A DNA stretch of 39,721 bases, taken from the NCBI GenBank assembly GCA_002742885.1, contig PDOO01000009.1, positions 1-39,721 of the forward strand, given 5' to 3'. Origin of the DNA: Candidatus Cloacimonadota bacterium. GTDB taxonomy: Bacteria; Cloacimonadota; Cloacimonadia; Cloacimonadales; GCA-2742885. The translations under genes were made by a program, and so were the position numbers. Shown one piece after another: positions 26,001-34,011 of this stretch. Each line of letters opens with the position of its first letter. Position 1 is the stretch's first letter. Under the pieces are notes generated by a model. It ran no database searches. It worked only from the letters and a program-made list of their open reading frames with translations, and was not told the DNA's origin.

Positions 26001-26470
26001 TTGAAGGCAACTTGAATTACGAATGGCTTGTCAACGGCGAAAATCAAAATAATGATTCTGATTCGTTGTTTGTTACGCTTGAAGAGTCGGGAGATTATAT
26101 AATCGATTGTTTGGTCTCTGATGAAGAATATGCGGTAAATAAAGAATGGACAGTTCATCTTGTTGTGTCTGAGACTGATTTACAAGTTGTTTATTATACG
26201 GATTTGAAAGAAAATTATCCCAATCCGTTTAATCCCGAAACTCAAATAGAGTTTTCTTTAAGTAAAAACGATAATGTTAAAATAATGATTTATAACGTTA
26301 AAGGACAATTGGTGAAAGTTCTTGCCGATGCTCCTTTCAAAGCCGGTAAACATGTCGTAAGCTGGAAAGGAAAAGACGACAAAGGCAAAGATGTTGCCGG
26401 AGGAGTTTATTTCTATTCCATGGAGACTTCGGATTATAAAAATATCAAAAAAATGTTGATGATGAAATAA
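23039..26470 (+). CDS. Large modular secreted protein: cohesin-like, Big_2, PKD, cadherin-like and sorting domains
   Basis: The protein has 1143 residues, starting with a signal peptide (LMMLLFLTAVLFAED). Three cohesin-like beta-sandwiches lie at about 22-150, 235-355 and 442-560 (pattern: V.AGEEFILPI, FEFRITYSQDHLEF, GRILNLKF). Two Big_2 Ig domains follow the first two (IVWEVDDENIASIDDSGLL; VVWTSSNEEVASVDQNGLL). A PKD domain at about 570-650 has REWDFDNDGTVDS. Three tandem cadherin-like repeats (about 652-950) share FNEDE/LDEDF, ENWNG and PVNDAP. An Ig-like domain leads to the sorting tail (1050-1143): ENYPNPFNPETQIEFSL, IYNVKGQLVKVL and GGVYFYSMET. It should be exported and attached to the surface, probably for adhesion or assembly. 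No dockerin is seen, so cellulosome function is not supported. GAGG precedes the start; a terminator follows. Confidence 0.85.
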   Translation: MKLQKYILMMLLFLTAVLFAEDVNVYFEDVGNVIAGEEFILPIKTDSVLTNIYSFEFRITYSQDHLEFIELSEEETLCDGFGFIAVNSDNPGVLEIAAAGSSPLEGTGRILNLKFCAIDAYYASVNFNPVSENFFNEGLPSASFAGISFYIVNPPSLNVDPDSEILGIGKTLQMSVSGAYTGNIVWEVDDENIASIDDSGLLTALSSGIVTVTATDEEGVSGTNDGIIEIRPVSLIPEDSEVFQTNSVNIPVNVTGLNGLEVNSLQFNIRFGDDLECIGINTENTIAEGSETSFQNYGNYALISLASSQNWTEDGLFFELILEATEEDYGNRIIRIESGFFNEDVLFYTEEANCEIKQLPVLEITPAHVEIFAGNTVQLSVSDNATLPVVWTSSNEEVASVDQNGLLTAHKSGPVEISAEDAVNVSGNLSDITVYDGRLKIIQTYAEPQARVKVPVCVEDISPEKAFSSFEINFSYNTDKLEFVEIDKNGCECEDWTFILNENSYNAHISGAGDSDVYDGTLFYLVFDAKESLLVEENAYVTINSSVFNEGFPALKTENNYVTGHPVLEVDFSVANTLAMINADVQFSDLSTGNPIAREWDFDNDGTVDSAEQNPIWQYDAPGIYSVRLTAASLAAEKSIVKEQYIEITEEVSLNLPENGFSFNEDESLNVDFAQYIADCDGISCAIDLIDSDTEEITVDINMTDVVFSAEPNWFGSGNFIFQVYYADRSVSQDTVIVTVLPVNDSPELNLPDSFDFNEDETAEFDLSDFISDIDNESEELSLTFSGNTEISLSFDGFMLTVSAPENWNGSEAVTFALSDGERLTRNIRAKGGRTEVSAEVTFNCLPVNDAPQVIQEFEDLVLDEDFADLSINLNDYFFDPDGDEMIFTPEFNSEHIEVSVTGPVAFISSLENWNGETQIAFIADDGINDILNYFFRKRDFSESSLNITVNPVNDAPEIISFIPEETEFDFTGNLSVSLGFSVEAFDVEGNLNYEWLVNGENQNNDSDSLFVTLEESGDYIIDCLVSDEEYAVNKEWTVHLVVSETDLQVVYYTDLKENYPNPFNPETQIEFSLSKNDNVKIMIYNVKGQLVKVLADAPFKAGKHVVSWKGKDDKGKDVAGGVYFYSMETSDYKNIKKMLMMK

Positions 26471-26484
26471 ATCGGAATATTGCT

Positions 26485-26519
26485 TAAATCCCTGAACCGT
26501 TAAGGCGAAGGGATTTTTT
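26485..26519 (+). terminator. Intrinsic terminator after the modular secreted protein
   Basis: AAATCCCT (26485-26492) pairs with AGGGATTT (26508-26515) around a 15-base loop and ends in a run of T. It insulates the rpmF-fab cluster from the upstream gene. Confidence 0.8.
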
Positions 26520-26559
26520 TGTTGCCTTATTTCGGGATTTTCGGGATTCTTCAAAATTC

Positions 26560-26587
26560 TTGACAAAGAAAAGTGTGAAAATAATCT
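26560..26587 (+). promoter_or_regulatory. Probable sigma-70 promoter of the rpmF-plsX-fab operon
   Basis: A perfect TTGACA (26560-26565) is followed after 16 bases by TAATCT (26582-26587), leaving a leader of about 80 bases. A second pair, TTGATA (26621-26626) and TATAGA (26645-26650) with an 18-base spacer, is possible but lies very near the ribosome site. Confidence 0.4.
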
Positions 26588-26671
26588 GTCGCTTGAAATA
26601 ATTTGTATTTAGTTATTTTATTGATAAATAATAATTTAAAATAGTATAGAAGATGAAATAAAGGAGATATC

Positions 26672-26851
26672 ATGGCAGTACCAAAAAGACGTCAGTCAAA
26701 ATCAAGAAGAGATAAAAGACGTACTCATTACAAAGCGGAAATGCCTGCTTGGACAAATTGCCCCAATTGCAATGAACCCGCAAGACCTCATCACGTTTGC
26801 GAGAAGTGCGGATATTACGGAAAGAGAAAGGTATTGGAAGTTTCTGAATAA
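26672..26851 (+). CDS. rpmF: Ribosomal protein bL32
   Basis: The 59-residue protein starts AVPKRRQSKSRRDKRRTHY, the typical basic bL32 N terminus. It carries a zinc ribbon with C30-x2-C33 (CPNC) and C43-x2-C46 (CEKC), so it is the zinc-binding form. AAGGAG precedes the ATG at good distance. Its stop TAA overlaps the plsX ATG by one base (TAATG). The rpmF-plsX-fab order is conserved in many bacteria and ties ribosome and membrane synthesis together. The gene usually found before it (yceD, DUF177) is absent here; a terminator and a secreted-protein gene lie upstream. Confidence 0.97.
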   Translation: MAVPKRRQSKSRRDKRRTHYKAEMPAWTNCPNCNEPARPHHVCEKCGYYGKRKVLEVSE

Positions 26852-27852
26852 TGCGAATTGCAATTGATGCTTTCGGAAGCGATAATGCTCCTTTGCCGGA
26901 GGTTGAAGGAGCCGTTTTGGCGATTAAAGAAAATCTTTGCCGAGAAATAACTTTGGTAGGAAAAGAAAATATCTTGGAAAGTAAGCTTGCCGAATACGAT
27001 TATGATCGCAACAGAATTAAAATTCTTCACGCAAGCGAAGTTATTGAAATGTCCGATAAAGCCGTTTCTTCCGTCAGAAAGAAAAAGGATTCATCACTCC
27101 TGAAAGCATTGCATCTTTATAAGAACAATGAAGTTGATGCTGTTATAAGCGCAGGCAATACCGGTGCCGTAATGACAGCATCTTTGTTTACGTTCGGCAG
27201 AATTAAAAATGTTCTGCGGCCGGCAATAGCCGTTATTGTGCAGGGGAAGGAAAAACCTTTTGTTTTGCTTGATGTCGGAGCAAACGCCGATTGCAAACCG
27301 GAACATTTGCAGCAATTTGCCGGATTGGGCAGTTTATATGCTCAATATTCTTTAAACAGAAAAAATCCTTCAGTCGGTCTGTTGAATATAGGCGAAGAGG
27401 AAACAAAAGGAAATGAACTTTCATTAAAAACATATCGTTTGCTCGAAGAAGATAAAAATTTGAATTTCGTTGGAAATATAGAAGGGAAATATATTCTTGA
27501 CGGGAAAATTGATGTCGTCGTCTGTGACGGATTCGTCGGAAATGTTATGATGAAAACCATGGAAGGAGCCGTAATGACTCTTTTCGGTTTGATGAAAGAA
27601 GAAATCATGAAAAGCGGTTTGGCAAAACTCGGAGCTTTGCTGTTAAAACCGGTTTTCAAAAGCTTAAAAATTAAATTGGATCATTCTGAGTATGGTGGGG
27701 CGTTACTGGCGGGAGTTAACGGAATTTCCGTAATTTCTCACGGATCTTCGAATTCCAAAGCCATAAAAAATGCCGTTAGATTTGCAAATGATATTGCAAA
27801 ATCAGGTTTTGTTCAACATGTGCAAGAATATTACGAAAGGGACAAAATATGA
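26851..27852 (+). CDS. plsX: Phosphate acyltransferase PlsX
   Basis: PlsX (333 residues) turns acyl-ACP and phosphate into acyl-phosphate, the first step feeding PlsY in phospholipid synthesis; it sits peripherally on the inner membrane. The start RIAIDAFGSDNAPLPEVEG matches the family's MDAMGGDxAP with a slight variation (AFGSDNAP). VDAVISAGNTGAVMTAS and LLDVGANADCKPEHLQQFA are the substrate-binding core, and VVCDGFVGNVMMKTMEG and GGALLAGVNGISVISHGSS are conserved C-terminal segments. Length is normal. It overlaps rpmF by one base and fabH by four. Confidence 0.96.
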   Translation: MRIAIDAFGSDNAPLPEVEGAVLAIKENLCREITLVGKENILESKLAEYDYDRNRIKILHASEVIEMSDKAVSSVRKKKDSSLLKALHLYKNNEVDAVISAGNTGAVMTASLFTFGRIKNVLRPAIAVIVQGKEKPFVLLDVGANADCKPEHLQQFAGLGSLYAQYSLNRKNPSVGLLNIGEEETKGNELSLKTYRLLEEDKNLNFVGNIEGKYILDGKIDVVVCDGFVGNVMMKTMEGAVMTLFGLMKEEIMKSGLAKLGALLLKPVFKSLKIKLDHSEYGGALLAGVNGISVISHGSSNSKAIKNAVRFANDIAKSGFVQHVQEYYERDKI

Positions 27853-28844
27853 ACGTTTACCATGCTAAAATATCCGGGACAGGGCGTTACCTTCCCGAAA
27901 AAACAGTGAATAACTTTGATCTTGAAAAAAGAATAGATACAAGCGATGAATGGATAAAAACCAGAACAGGAATGTTTGAAAGACATTTTATCGCCGATGA
28001 CGAAGCCGCTTCTGATTTAGCTTACCATGCGGGGAAACAGGCAATAGAAAATGCCGGTTTAAAAACTCGCGATATTGAGATGATTATTTGCGCCACCGTT
28101 ACCGGAGATCATCCTTTCCCGTCCACCGCCTGCTTGGTTCAAAAACATCTCGGCATAAAAAATAATTGTCCGGCTTTTGATTTGTCCGCCGGTTGTACCG
28201 GATTTGTTTACGCATCAAGCATTGCAAAACAATATATCGAAAACGGAATTTATAAAAATATCCTTGTCATAGGCGTGGAAGTTCTCAGTCGCCTTATTGA
28301 TTGGGAGGACAGAAGTACCTGCGTTCTTTTCGGAGACGGCGCGGGAGCGGTTGTTTACAGTCGTGCGGAAAGTACCGATGTTTCGCGTTTTATAGACTCT
28401 GAAATTTATGCTGACGGAAGTTTACCTGAATTACTTATTGTTAAAGCCGGAGGCTCCAGAAAAAGACCCTCGATTGAAACCGTTCAAAATAAAGAACATT
28501 TTATTCGTATGGAAGGAAACCGGGTTTTTAAATTGGCGGTAAAATCCATGTATAAAGCTTGCGATGTCGTTCTGAAAAGAAATCATGCCGATGTTAAATC
28601 AATTGACTGGATTCTTACTCATCAGGCTAATATGCGTATTATCGCTTCTCTGGGCAAAAAACTTAAAATAGACGGCAATAAAGTTATTTCCGTTATAGAA
28701 AAATATGCAAATACTTCCGCCGCCTCGATTCCGATTGCGTTGGATGATGTTATGTCAAGCGGAAAAGTTCGTCATGGCGATTTGGTTTTGTTTGCTGCAT
28801 TCGGAGCCGGTTTAACATCAGGCAGTATGCTTATTCGCATATGA
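27849..28844 (+). CDS. fabH: 3-oxoacyl-ACP synthase III (FabH)
   Basis: The 331-residue thiolase-fold enzyme starts fatty-acid synthesis by condensing acetyl-CoA (or a branched starter) with malonyl-ACP. The catalytic triad is C116 in DLSAGCTGFVYA, H258 in LTHQANMRI and N288 in YANTSAASIP. The N terminus has SGTGRYLPEKTVNN and DEWIKTRTGM, typical of FabH. The ATG overlaps the plsX stop (ATGA), indicating coupling. Starter-unit specificity cannot be read from the sequence alone. Confidence 0.96.
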   Translation: MNVYHAKISGTGRYLPEKTVNNFDLEKRIDTSDEWIKTRTGMFERHFIADDEAASDLAYHAGKQAIENAGLKTRDIEMIICATVTGDHPFPSTACLVQKHLGIKNNCPAFDLSAGCTGFVYASSIAKQYIENGIYKNILVIGVEVLSRLIDWEDRSTCVLFGDGAGAVVYSRAESTDVSRFIDSEIYADGSLPELLIVKAGGSRKRPSIETVQNKEHFIRMEGNRVFKLAVKSMYKACDVVLKRNHADVKSIDWILTHQANMRIIASLGKKLKIDGNKVISVIEKYANTSAASIPIALDDVMSSGKVRHGDLVLFAAFGAGLTSGSMLIRI

Positions 28845-28857
28845 TTCGGGAGGAATT

Positions 28858-29811
28858 ATGTCTTTAAAAAATCATAAAATTGCTTTTATATTTCCCGGTC
28901 AGGGAGCTCAATATGTCGGAATGGCTTCTGATTTTACGGAAGACAGACCGGAATTAAAAAATGTTTTGGAACAATTTGACAAAGAAAATAACGTAACACT
29001 TGCGAAAATCATGGCGGACGGTCCCTCTGAATTGCTTAAAGAAACTCGTTTTACTCAACCGGCTCTTTTATTCCACGGCGTTGTTGCAATGCAAAAACTG
29101 CAATCTGCCCTTGATATAAAACCTGACTATGTTGCCGGACATTCTTTGGGTGAATTTACGGCTTTGGTTGCCAACGGAGTTTTATCTTTGGAAGATGCCA
29201 TGTATCTTGTTCATAAACGGGGAGAGTTTATGATTGAGGCAAATGACGGGCAGCCTTTCGGAATGGCTGCTGTTATGGGTCTTTCCGGAGAAAAAGTTTC
29301 GCAAATATGTAAAGAAGCGAGCGAAAAGGCATTGGTTGTTGCCGCAAATTTCAATACTCCCGTACAAACTGTTGTTTCCGGAACCAAAGAAGGCGTTGAA
29401 CTTGCCTGCTCAATGGCTAAAGAAGCCGGCGCAAAAAGAGTTGTTATGCTTGAAGTCGGCGGTCCTTTCCACTCTCCGCTGATTGCCAAAGCCGGAGAAA
29501 TGCTTACGAAAGAAATGGAAAAAATTACTTTTAACGAAACTGATATACCGGTTGTTTCCAATGTCGATGCAGAACCGCAAACGAATATTTCCGTCATCAA
29601 GAGTAATCTTGCCAAACAGGTAATTTCTTCGGTTTACTGGGTTGATTGCATTGAAAAAATGATTGAAGAAGGCGTTGATGTCTTTTTTGAATTCGGACCC
29701 AAAAAAGTTTTGGCGGGAATGATAAAAAAAATTAATCGTAAAGTTAAGGTTTACGGAATAGACAAACTCGAAGACGTTGAAAAAGTTTTGGAAGGAGTTA
29801 ATGAGTTATGA
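28858..29811 (+). CDS. fabD: Malonyl-CoA:ACP transacylase (FabD)
   Basis: FabD (317 residues) moves malonyl from CoA to acyl carrier protein. FPGQGAQYVGM lies at the N terminus. The nucleophile is S96 in AGHSLGEFTAL, and the catalytic His is H205 in GGPFHSPLI. GGGAGG precedes the ATG. The C terminus has FFEFGPKKVLAGMIKKI, as usual. Its stop overlaps the fabG start (ATGA), continuing the coupled operon. Confidence 0.96.
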   Translation: MSLKNHKIAFIFPGQGAQYVGMASDFTEDRPELKNVLEQFDKENNVTLAKIMADGPSELLKETRFTQPALLFHGVVAMQKLQSALDIKPDYVAGHSLGEFTALVANGVLSLEDAMYLVHKRGEFMIEANDGQPFGMAAVMGLSGEKVSQICKEASEKALVVAANFNTPVQTVVSGTKEGVELACSMAKEAGAKRVVMLEVGGPFHSPLIAKAGEMLTKEMEKITFNETDIPVVSNVDAEPQTNISVIKSNLAKQVISSVYWVDCIEKMIEEGVDVFFEFGPKKVLAGMIKKINRKVKVYGIDKLEDVEKVLEGVNEL

Positions 29812-30551
29812 CCGGTTTGAAAGGAAAAAATGTTATCGTAACCGGAGCGGCAAGAGGAATAGGATTTGCCGTTGCCGAGTCTTTTGCCGAAAAAGGAGCT
29901 CGCGTTTTTATTCTTGATCTTAATCCCGAATCCGTAGATGCGGCTTGCGAAAAACTTAAAGATAAAGGTTTCGATGCGGTCGGAATTGCAGCTGATGTTA
30001 CAGATTCCGAAAGTATCGAAGAAAATTTTAAAAAAATAAAAAAAGAATTCGGATCTGCTGATGTTTTGGTGAACAACGCCGGAATTACCAGAGATACCTT
30101 AATTCTTAAAATGAATGAATCAGATTGGGATTCCGTGCTTGATATTAACCTTAAAGGCGCTTTTCTTTGTATTCAAAAAATATCAAGGATTATGATGAAG
30201 CAGCGAGACGGAGTTATTATCAACATGGCATCGATTATCGGATTGACCGGAAATGCCGGTCAGGCAAACTACGCCGCATCAAAAGCCGGATTGATTGCCT
30301 TGACAAAATCGGCTGCAAAGGAATTTGCTTCTCGCAACATAAGAGTAAATGCCGTTGCTCCCGGTTTTATTGAAACTGAAATGACGGCAAAATTAAGCGA
30401 AGAAATTATTGCCGAATATGCTAAAGCAATCCCTTTGAAAAAAATGGGGAAACCGCAGGATATCGCAAATGCCTGCTTGTTTTTAGCATCTGATGAAGCA
30501 AGATATATTACCGGACAGACCTTAACTGTTGACGGCGGCTTGGTAATGTAA
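29808..30551 (+). CDS. fabG: 3-oxoacyl-ACP reductase (FabG)
   Basis: This 247-residue short-chain dehydrogenase reduces 3-oxoacyl-ACP to 3-hydroxyacyl-ACP with NADPH. The nucleotide loop is [22 protein letters not shown] is the NNAG motif. The catalytic residues are S142 (MASIIG), Y155 and K159 (NYAASKAG). The C terminus [15 protein letters not shown] is typical of FabG. It overlaps fabD by four bases and is followed by acpP after 19 bases. Confidence 0.96.
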   Translation: MTGLKGKNVIVTGAARGIGFAVAESFAEKGARVFILDLNPESVDAACEKLKDKGFDAVGIAADVTDSESIEENFKKIKKEFGSADVLVNNAGITRDTLILKMNESDWDSVLDINLKGAFLCIQKISRIMMKQRDGVIINMASIIGLTGNAGQANYAASKAGLIALTKSAAKEFASRNIRVNAVAPGFIETEMTAKLSEEIIAEYAKAIPLKKMGKPQDIANACLFLASDEARYITGQTLTVDGGLVM

Positions 30552-30570
30552 AATACCCAGGAGGAATAAA

Positions 30571-30807
30571 ATGGATATTAAGCAAAAAGTAACGGAAATT
30601 ATTGTAGAAGAACTTGATGTAGATGCTTCCGAAGTAAAACCCGAAGCAAACTTCATTGAAGATCTCGGTGCAGACTCTCTCGATACGGTTGAACTTATAT
30701 TAAAGTTTGAAGAAGAATTTGACCTTGATATTCCGGACAGCGATGCCGAAAAACTTAAATCAGTCGGCGATGCCATCAAGTATCTTGAAAGTAAACTTGA
30801 TGCCTGA
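30571..30807 (+). CDS. acpP: Acyl carrier protein
   Basis: This acidic protein of 78 residues carries growing acyl chains on a phosphopantetheine arm attached to S36 in [13 protein letters not shown]. The helix II pattern [16 protein letters not shown] is standard. GGAGG lies seven bases before the ATG. It is the last gene before an internal terminator, which may allow ACP to be made in excess of downstream enzymes. Confidence 0.97.
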   Translation: MDIKQKVTEIIVEELDVDASEVKPEANFIEDLGADSLDTVELILKFEEEFDLDIPDSDAEKLKSVGDAIKYLESKLDA

Positions 30808-30816
30808 TTAAAATTG

Positions 30817-30848
30817 AGAATTGCCCGATAAAAGGGCAATTCTTTTTA
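30817..30848 (+). terminator. Intrinsic terminator between acpP and fabF
   Basis: AGAATTGCCC (30817-30826) pairs perfectly with GGGCAATTCT (30834-30843) around GATAAAA, followed by T-rich sequence (TTTTATTTTTTT). It is strong enough to cut transcription after acpP, so fabF either has its own promoter or is expressed by read-through. Confidence 0.85.
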
Positions 30849-30928
30849 TTTTTTTATCTCCTTGGGAGAAAATTTTGTATTTTACGTTTCTGAGAACTGC
30901 GTAAGACAAAATATGAGGTTAATTAATT

Positions 30929-32173
30929 ATGAATAAAAGAAGAGTTGTAATTACCGGTCTCGGAACAATTAACGGTGTCGGTAAAAATGTTGAAGAAACT
31001 TGGGAAGGACTTTTAAACGGAAGAAGCGGTGTTGATATAATCACAAATTTTGATCCCGAAGAATTTCCGTGCAAGATTGCATCCGAAGTAAAAAACTATA
31101 ATCCAAAAGACTATTTTAAAGCAAAAGATGCCAAAAAAATAGATAAATATGCTCAATTCGGAATCATTGCCGCCGATGAAGCCATGCAAGATTCCGGCTT
31201 GCAAGAAGGCAATTTCGATCCGGAACGGGCAGGAGTTATTTTCGGAGCCGGTATAGGCGGAATGCTTACTTTTGAAGAAGAAGCCGTTAAACTTCACAAG
31301 TCGGGACCCAGACGCATAAGTCCTTTTTTCATCCCGAAAATGATTTCCAATATTTGCGCCGGGCATATTGCTATCAAATATAATTTAAAAGCAATTAATT
31401 TTAATATCACTTCAGCTTGCGCTTCGGCTAATCATGCTATAGGAACAGCTTACAGATCAATCCTTTACGGTGATGCAGATATTATCTTTGCCGGAGGAGC
31501 GGAAGCTGCGGTTACTCCTCTTTCGGTAGGAGGATTCAGTTCCATGAAAGCTCTCAGCACCAGAAATGACGATCCTAAAACAGCCTCTAGACCTTTTGAT
31601 GCGGAAAGAGACGGATTTGTTATGGGAGAAGGCGGAGGAATGCTGGTTTTGGAAGAACTTGAACACGCTGTAAACAGAGGAGCTCGAATCTATGCCGAGT
31701 TGGTCGGTTACGGAGCAACTTGCGATGCTTTTCACGTAACAGCTCCTGCCGATAACGGTGAAGGAGGAGCCAGAGCAATGGCAATTGCCGTCAAAGATGC
31801 GGGAATTGAGCCCGAAAAAATTGATTATATAAATGCTCACGGAACATCAACGCCTCTTAACGATAAAAATGAAACGTCTTCCATTAAAACAATTTTCGGA
31901 GAACATGCCCGAAATTTAAAAATAAGTTCATCAAAATCAATGACAGGACACACTTTGGGAGCAGCTGCGGCAATAGAAGCAATTGTTTGTTGCAAGACTA
32001 TTGAAACAGGAAAAATTCACCCTACGGTGAATTTGTTTAATCCTGATCCCGACTGTGATCTTGATTATGTAAGTAACGGAATGGAAGAAAAAGACGTAAA
32101 TTATGCCTTAAGCAATTCTTTGGGATTCGGCGGACATAACGGCGTTATTATTTTAAAAAAGTATTCTCAATAA
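30929..32173 (+). CDS. fabF: 3-oxoacyl-ACP synthase II (FabF)
   Basis: FabF (414 residues) elongates acyl-ACP by condensation with malonyl-ACP. It begins RRVVITGLGTINGVGKN. The active site is C164 in TSACASANHAIG, H304 in HGTSTPLND and H341 in SMTGHTLGAAAA. The C-terminal SLGFGGHNGVIIL carries the gating glycine-rich loop. It lies behind the acpP terminator with a 121-base gap; the ribosome site is weak (GAGG, somewhat far from the ATG). I chose the ATG at 30929 because the family N terminus begins there. Confidence 0.96.
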   Translation: MNKRRVVITGLGTINGVGKNVEETWEGLLNGRSGVDIITNFDPEEFPCKIASEVKNYNPKDYFKAKDAKKIDKYAQFGIIAADEAMQDSGLQEGNFDPERAGVIFGAGIGGMLTFEEEAVKLHKSGPRRISPFFIPKMISNICAGHIAIKYNLKAINFNITSACASANHAIGTAYRSILYGDADIIFAGGAEAAVTPLSVGGFSSMKALSTRNDDPKTASRPFDAERDGFVMGEGGGMLVLEELEHAVNRGARIYAELVGYGATCDAFHVTAPADNGEGGARAMAIAVKDAGIEPEKIDYINAHGTSTPLNDKNETSSIKTIFGEHARNLKISSSKSMTGHTLGAAAAIEAIVCCKTIETGKIHPTVNLFNPDPDCDLDYVSNGMEEKDVNYALSNSLGFGGHNGVIILKKYSQ

Positions 32174-32176
32174 AAT

Positions 32177-32203
32177 TAAGGGCGTAATTCGCCCTTATTT
32201 TTT
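32177..32203 (+). terminator. Intrinsic terminator after fabF
   Basis: TAAGGGCG pairs with CGCCCTTA around TAATT and is followed by six T. It separates fabF from rnc. Confidence 0.85.
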
Positions 32204-32259
32204 GTACTCAATTTTTTCTGTTTGCGACAATTTTATAATTTTTATTTTACGAAGGAAAT

Positions 32260-33039
32260 ATGAACAGAATTTTTAAAGGAATTTTTGACTATTTTATTTC
32301 TGTCGGCAATAAAACCAAAGAATCCGAAGAATATAGCGAGTGGATCAAAATTGTTGATGAATTGCAAAGAAAGATAAATTACCGATTTAATAATCTTGAT
32401 CTGCTCCGGGAATCAATGACCCATGTATCTTTTTTGAGAAAAGTAAATCCTGACCATAAAGTTATTTCTGCTTTTGAAAGAATGGAGTTTTTGGGAGATT
32501 CCATTCTGGGGTTGGCAGTCGCTGAAATGCTTTTCGGCAAATACCCGAACAGCCGGGAAGGCAGTCTCTCCAAAATAAAATCAAAAGTCGTTTGTTCCAA
32601 ATTTTTGGCAAAAAAAGCAAGAAAACTTAATTTGGGACGTTATATACTAATCTCGGAGGAAGAAGAAAGATCGGGCGGAAGGCATAAAAGCTCTATTCTG
32701 GCAGATGCGGCAGAATCTTTGATTTGTGCCGTTTATCTTGATTCAAATATGGATAAAGCAAAAGAGTTTATCAATAATTTTATTTTGGACGGTTTTGAAG
32801 AAGATATAAAAAAGAGCGAATTTATAAATTATAAAAGCAAACTTCAGGAATATACTCAAGGTTTGTACAAAAAAACTCCGGATTATCAGTTGATCAGCGA
32901 ATCCGGTCCTGATCATAAAAAAATATTCAGGGTTAAAGTTTTGATTCAAAACGAGATTGCCGGTATCGGAGAAGGAGCTTGCAAGAAAAAAGCCCAGCAA
33001 AATGCAGCTAAAGAAGCTTGCCTTAAATTGGAAATATGA
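32260..33039 (+). CDS. rnc: Ribonuclease III
   Basis: This double-strand-specific endonuclease of 259 residues processes rRNA and some mRNAs. The nuclease domain (about 30-185) has the signature ERMEFLGDSILGLAVAE and the second acidic motif LADAAESLICAVYLD, supplying the metal-binding Glu and Asp residues. A C-terminal double-stranded-RNA-binding domain (about 190-259) ends GEGACKKKAQQNAAKEACL. The first 30 residues are a short extension. AAGGAA precedes the ATG. Its stop overlaps the radical SAM start by four bases. Position after fabF is common. Confidence 0.96.
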   Translation: MNRIFKGIFDYFISVGNKTKESEEYSEWIKIVDELQRKINYRFNNLDLLRESMTHVSFLRKVNPDHKVISAFERMEFLGDSILGLAVAEMLFGKYPNSREGSLSKIKSKVVCSKFLAKKARKLNLGRYILISEEEERSGGRHKSSILADAAESLICAVYLDSNMDKAKEFINNFILDGFEEDIKKSEFINYKSKLQEYTQGLYKKTPDYQLISESGPDHKKIFRVKVLIQNEIAGIGEGACKKKAQQNAAKEACLKLEI

Positions 33040-34001
33040 AGATATATCCGATTTTTATTCCTCACCGGGGATGTCCTTTCAATTGTATTTTTTGCAATCA
33101 ATTTAAAATAACTAAATCCGGAGATTTGCAATCTGCTCCGGAATCAGATTTGAAAAAATTTATTTTATATAACCGAGGAAAAACCAGAGGGGTTGCTTTT
33201 TACGGAGGAACTTTTACCGCTTTACCTGAGGAAGAGCAGGATTATTGGCTTGAGTTTATCAGAAAATTCAGGAAAGACTTGGATGACATAAGAGTTTCTA
33301 CTCGTCCTGATTTCATTGATTGCCGAATTCTTGATAAACTTAAAGAGTTCGGAGTAACGACAATCGAAACGGGAATTCAAAGTTTGCATTCCGGAGTTTT
33401 AAAAAAAAGCAAACGCGGATACTCGGGAGAAAAAGCAGCCGAATCATGTCATCTTATAAAAAGAAAAGGTTTTCGCCTGGGGATGCAGTTTTTACCCGGG
33501 CTTCCCGGATTTTCGCAAGAAACATGGAATTTTACGGTTGACAAAACTTTGGAAATAAAACCTGACTTTGTAAGAATATACCCTCTTCTTATTCTGAAAG
33601 ATACAGAATTGGAAAAGTTATATGTCAAGGGAGAATACAAACCGCTTGATTTGACCCGGGCAATTGAACTCTCTGCTGATGCCGTTTTGCGTTTCCGAAA
33701 AGCCGGGATACGTATTGCCAAAGTCGGGTTACATTCCGACATAAATAAAGAAGATATTGTTTCCGGACCTTTTCATCCGGCATTCGGAGAGTTAATCAGA
33801 GCTGAATTATTAAAAAGAATGTTAGTTGATCTTGACATTTTTAAGCTTAAATATGTTTTTTTCTCTTCAAAAGACGAATCGGTTGTCAGAGGACACGGTA
33901 AAATTATTTTAAAAGATTTTCTGGATGCTGCGACTGAACGAAAAATAGAAATTAATTTTGATCCCGAAATAACTAAAGGAAGTGTTAACGGTTTATATTA
34001 A
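33036..34001 (+). CDS. Radical SAM protein (Elp3/YhcC-like)
   Basis: The 321-residue protein begins IYPIFIPHRGCPFNCIFC, with C13, C17 and C20 forming the CxxxCxxC site for the [4Fe-4S] cluster that cleaves S-adenosylmethionine. GVAFYGGTFTALP is the glycine-rich SAM loop and VTTIETGIQSL with GMQFLPGLPG follow, as in the Elp3-like branch. No acetyltransferase domain is present, so it is not full Elp3. Members of this branch often lie next to rnc in bacteria, and here the starts and stops overlap (ATGA). The substrate is unknown; tRNA or rRNA modification is a reasonable inference from the rnc link. Confidence 0.88.
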   Translation: MKIYPIFIPHRGCPFNCIFCNQFKITKSGDLQSAPESDLKKFILYNRGKTRGVAFYGGTFTALPEEEQDYWLEFIRKFRKDLDDIRVSTRPDFIDCRILDKLKEFGVTTIETGIQSLHSGVLKKSKRGYSGEKAAESCHLIKRKGFRLGMQFLPGLPGFSQETWNFTVDKTLEIKPDFVRIYPLLILKDTELEKLYVKGEYKPLDLTRAIELSADAVLRFRKAGIRIAKVGLHSDINKEDIVSGPFHPAFGELIRAELLKRMLVDLDIFKLKYVFFSSKDESVVRGHGKIILKDFLDAATERKIEINFDPEITKGSVNGLY

Positions 34002-34011
34002 AGGCGGTAAA

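Noticed and set aside
23039-26470. Cellulosome scaffoldin
   Set aside because: No dockerin, carbohydrate-binding module or glycoside hydrolase is present in the window, so the cohesin-like domains alone do not justify the label.
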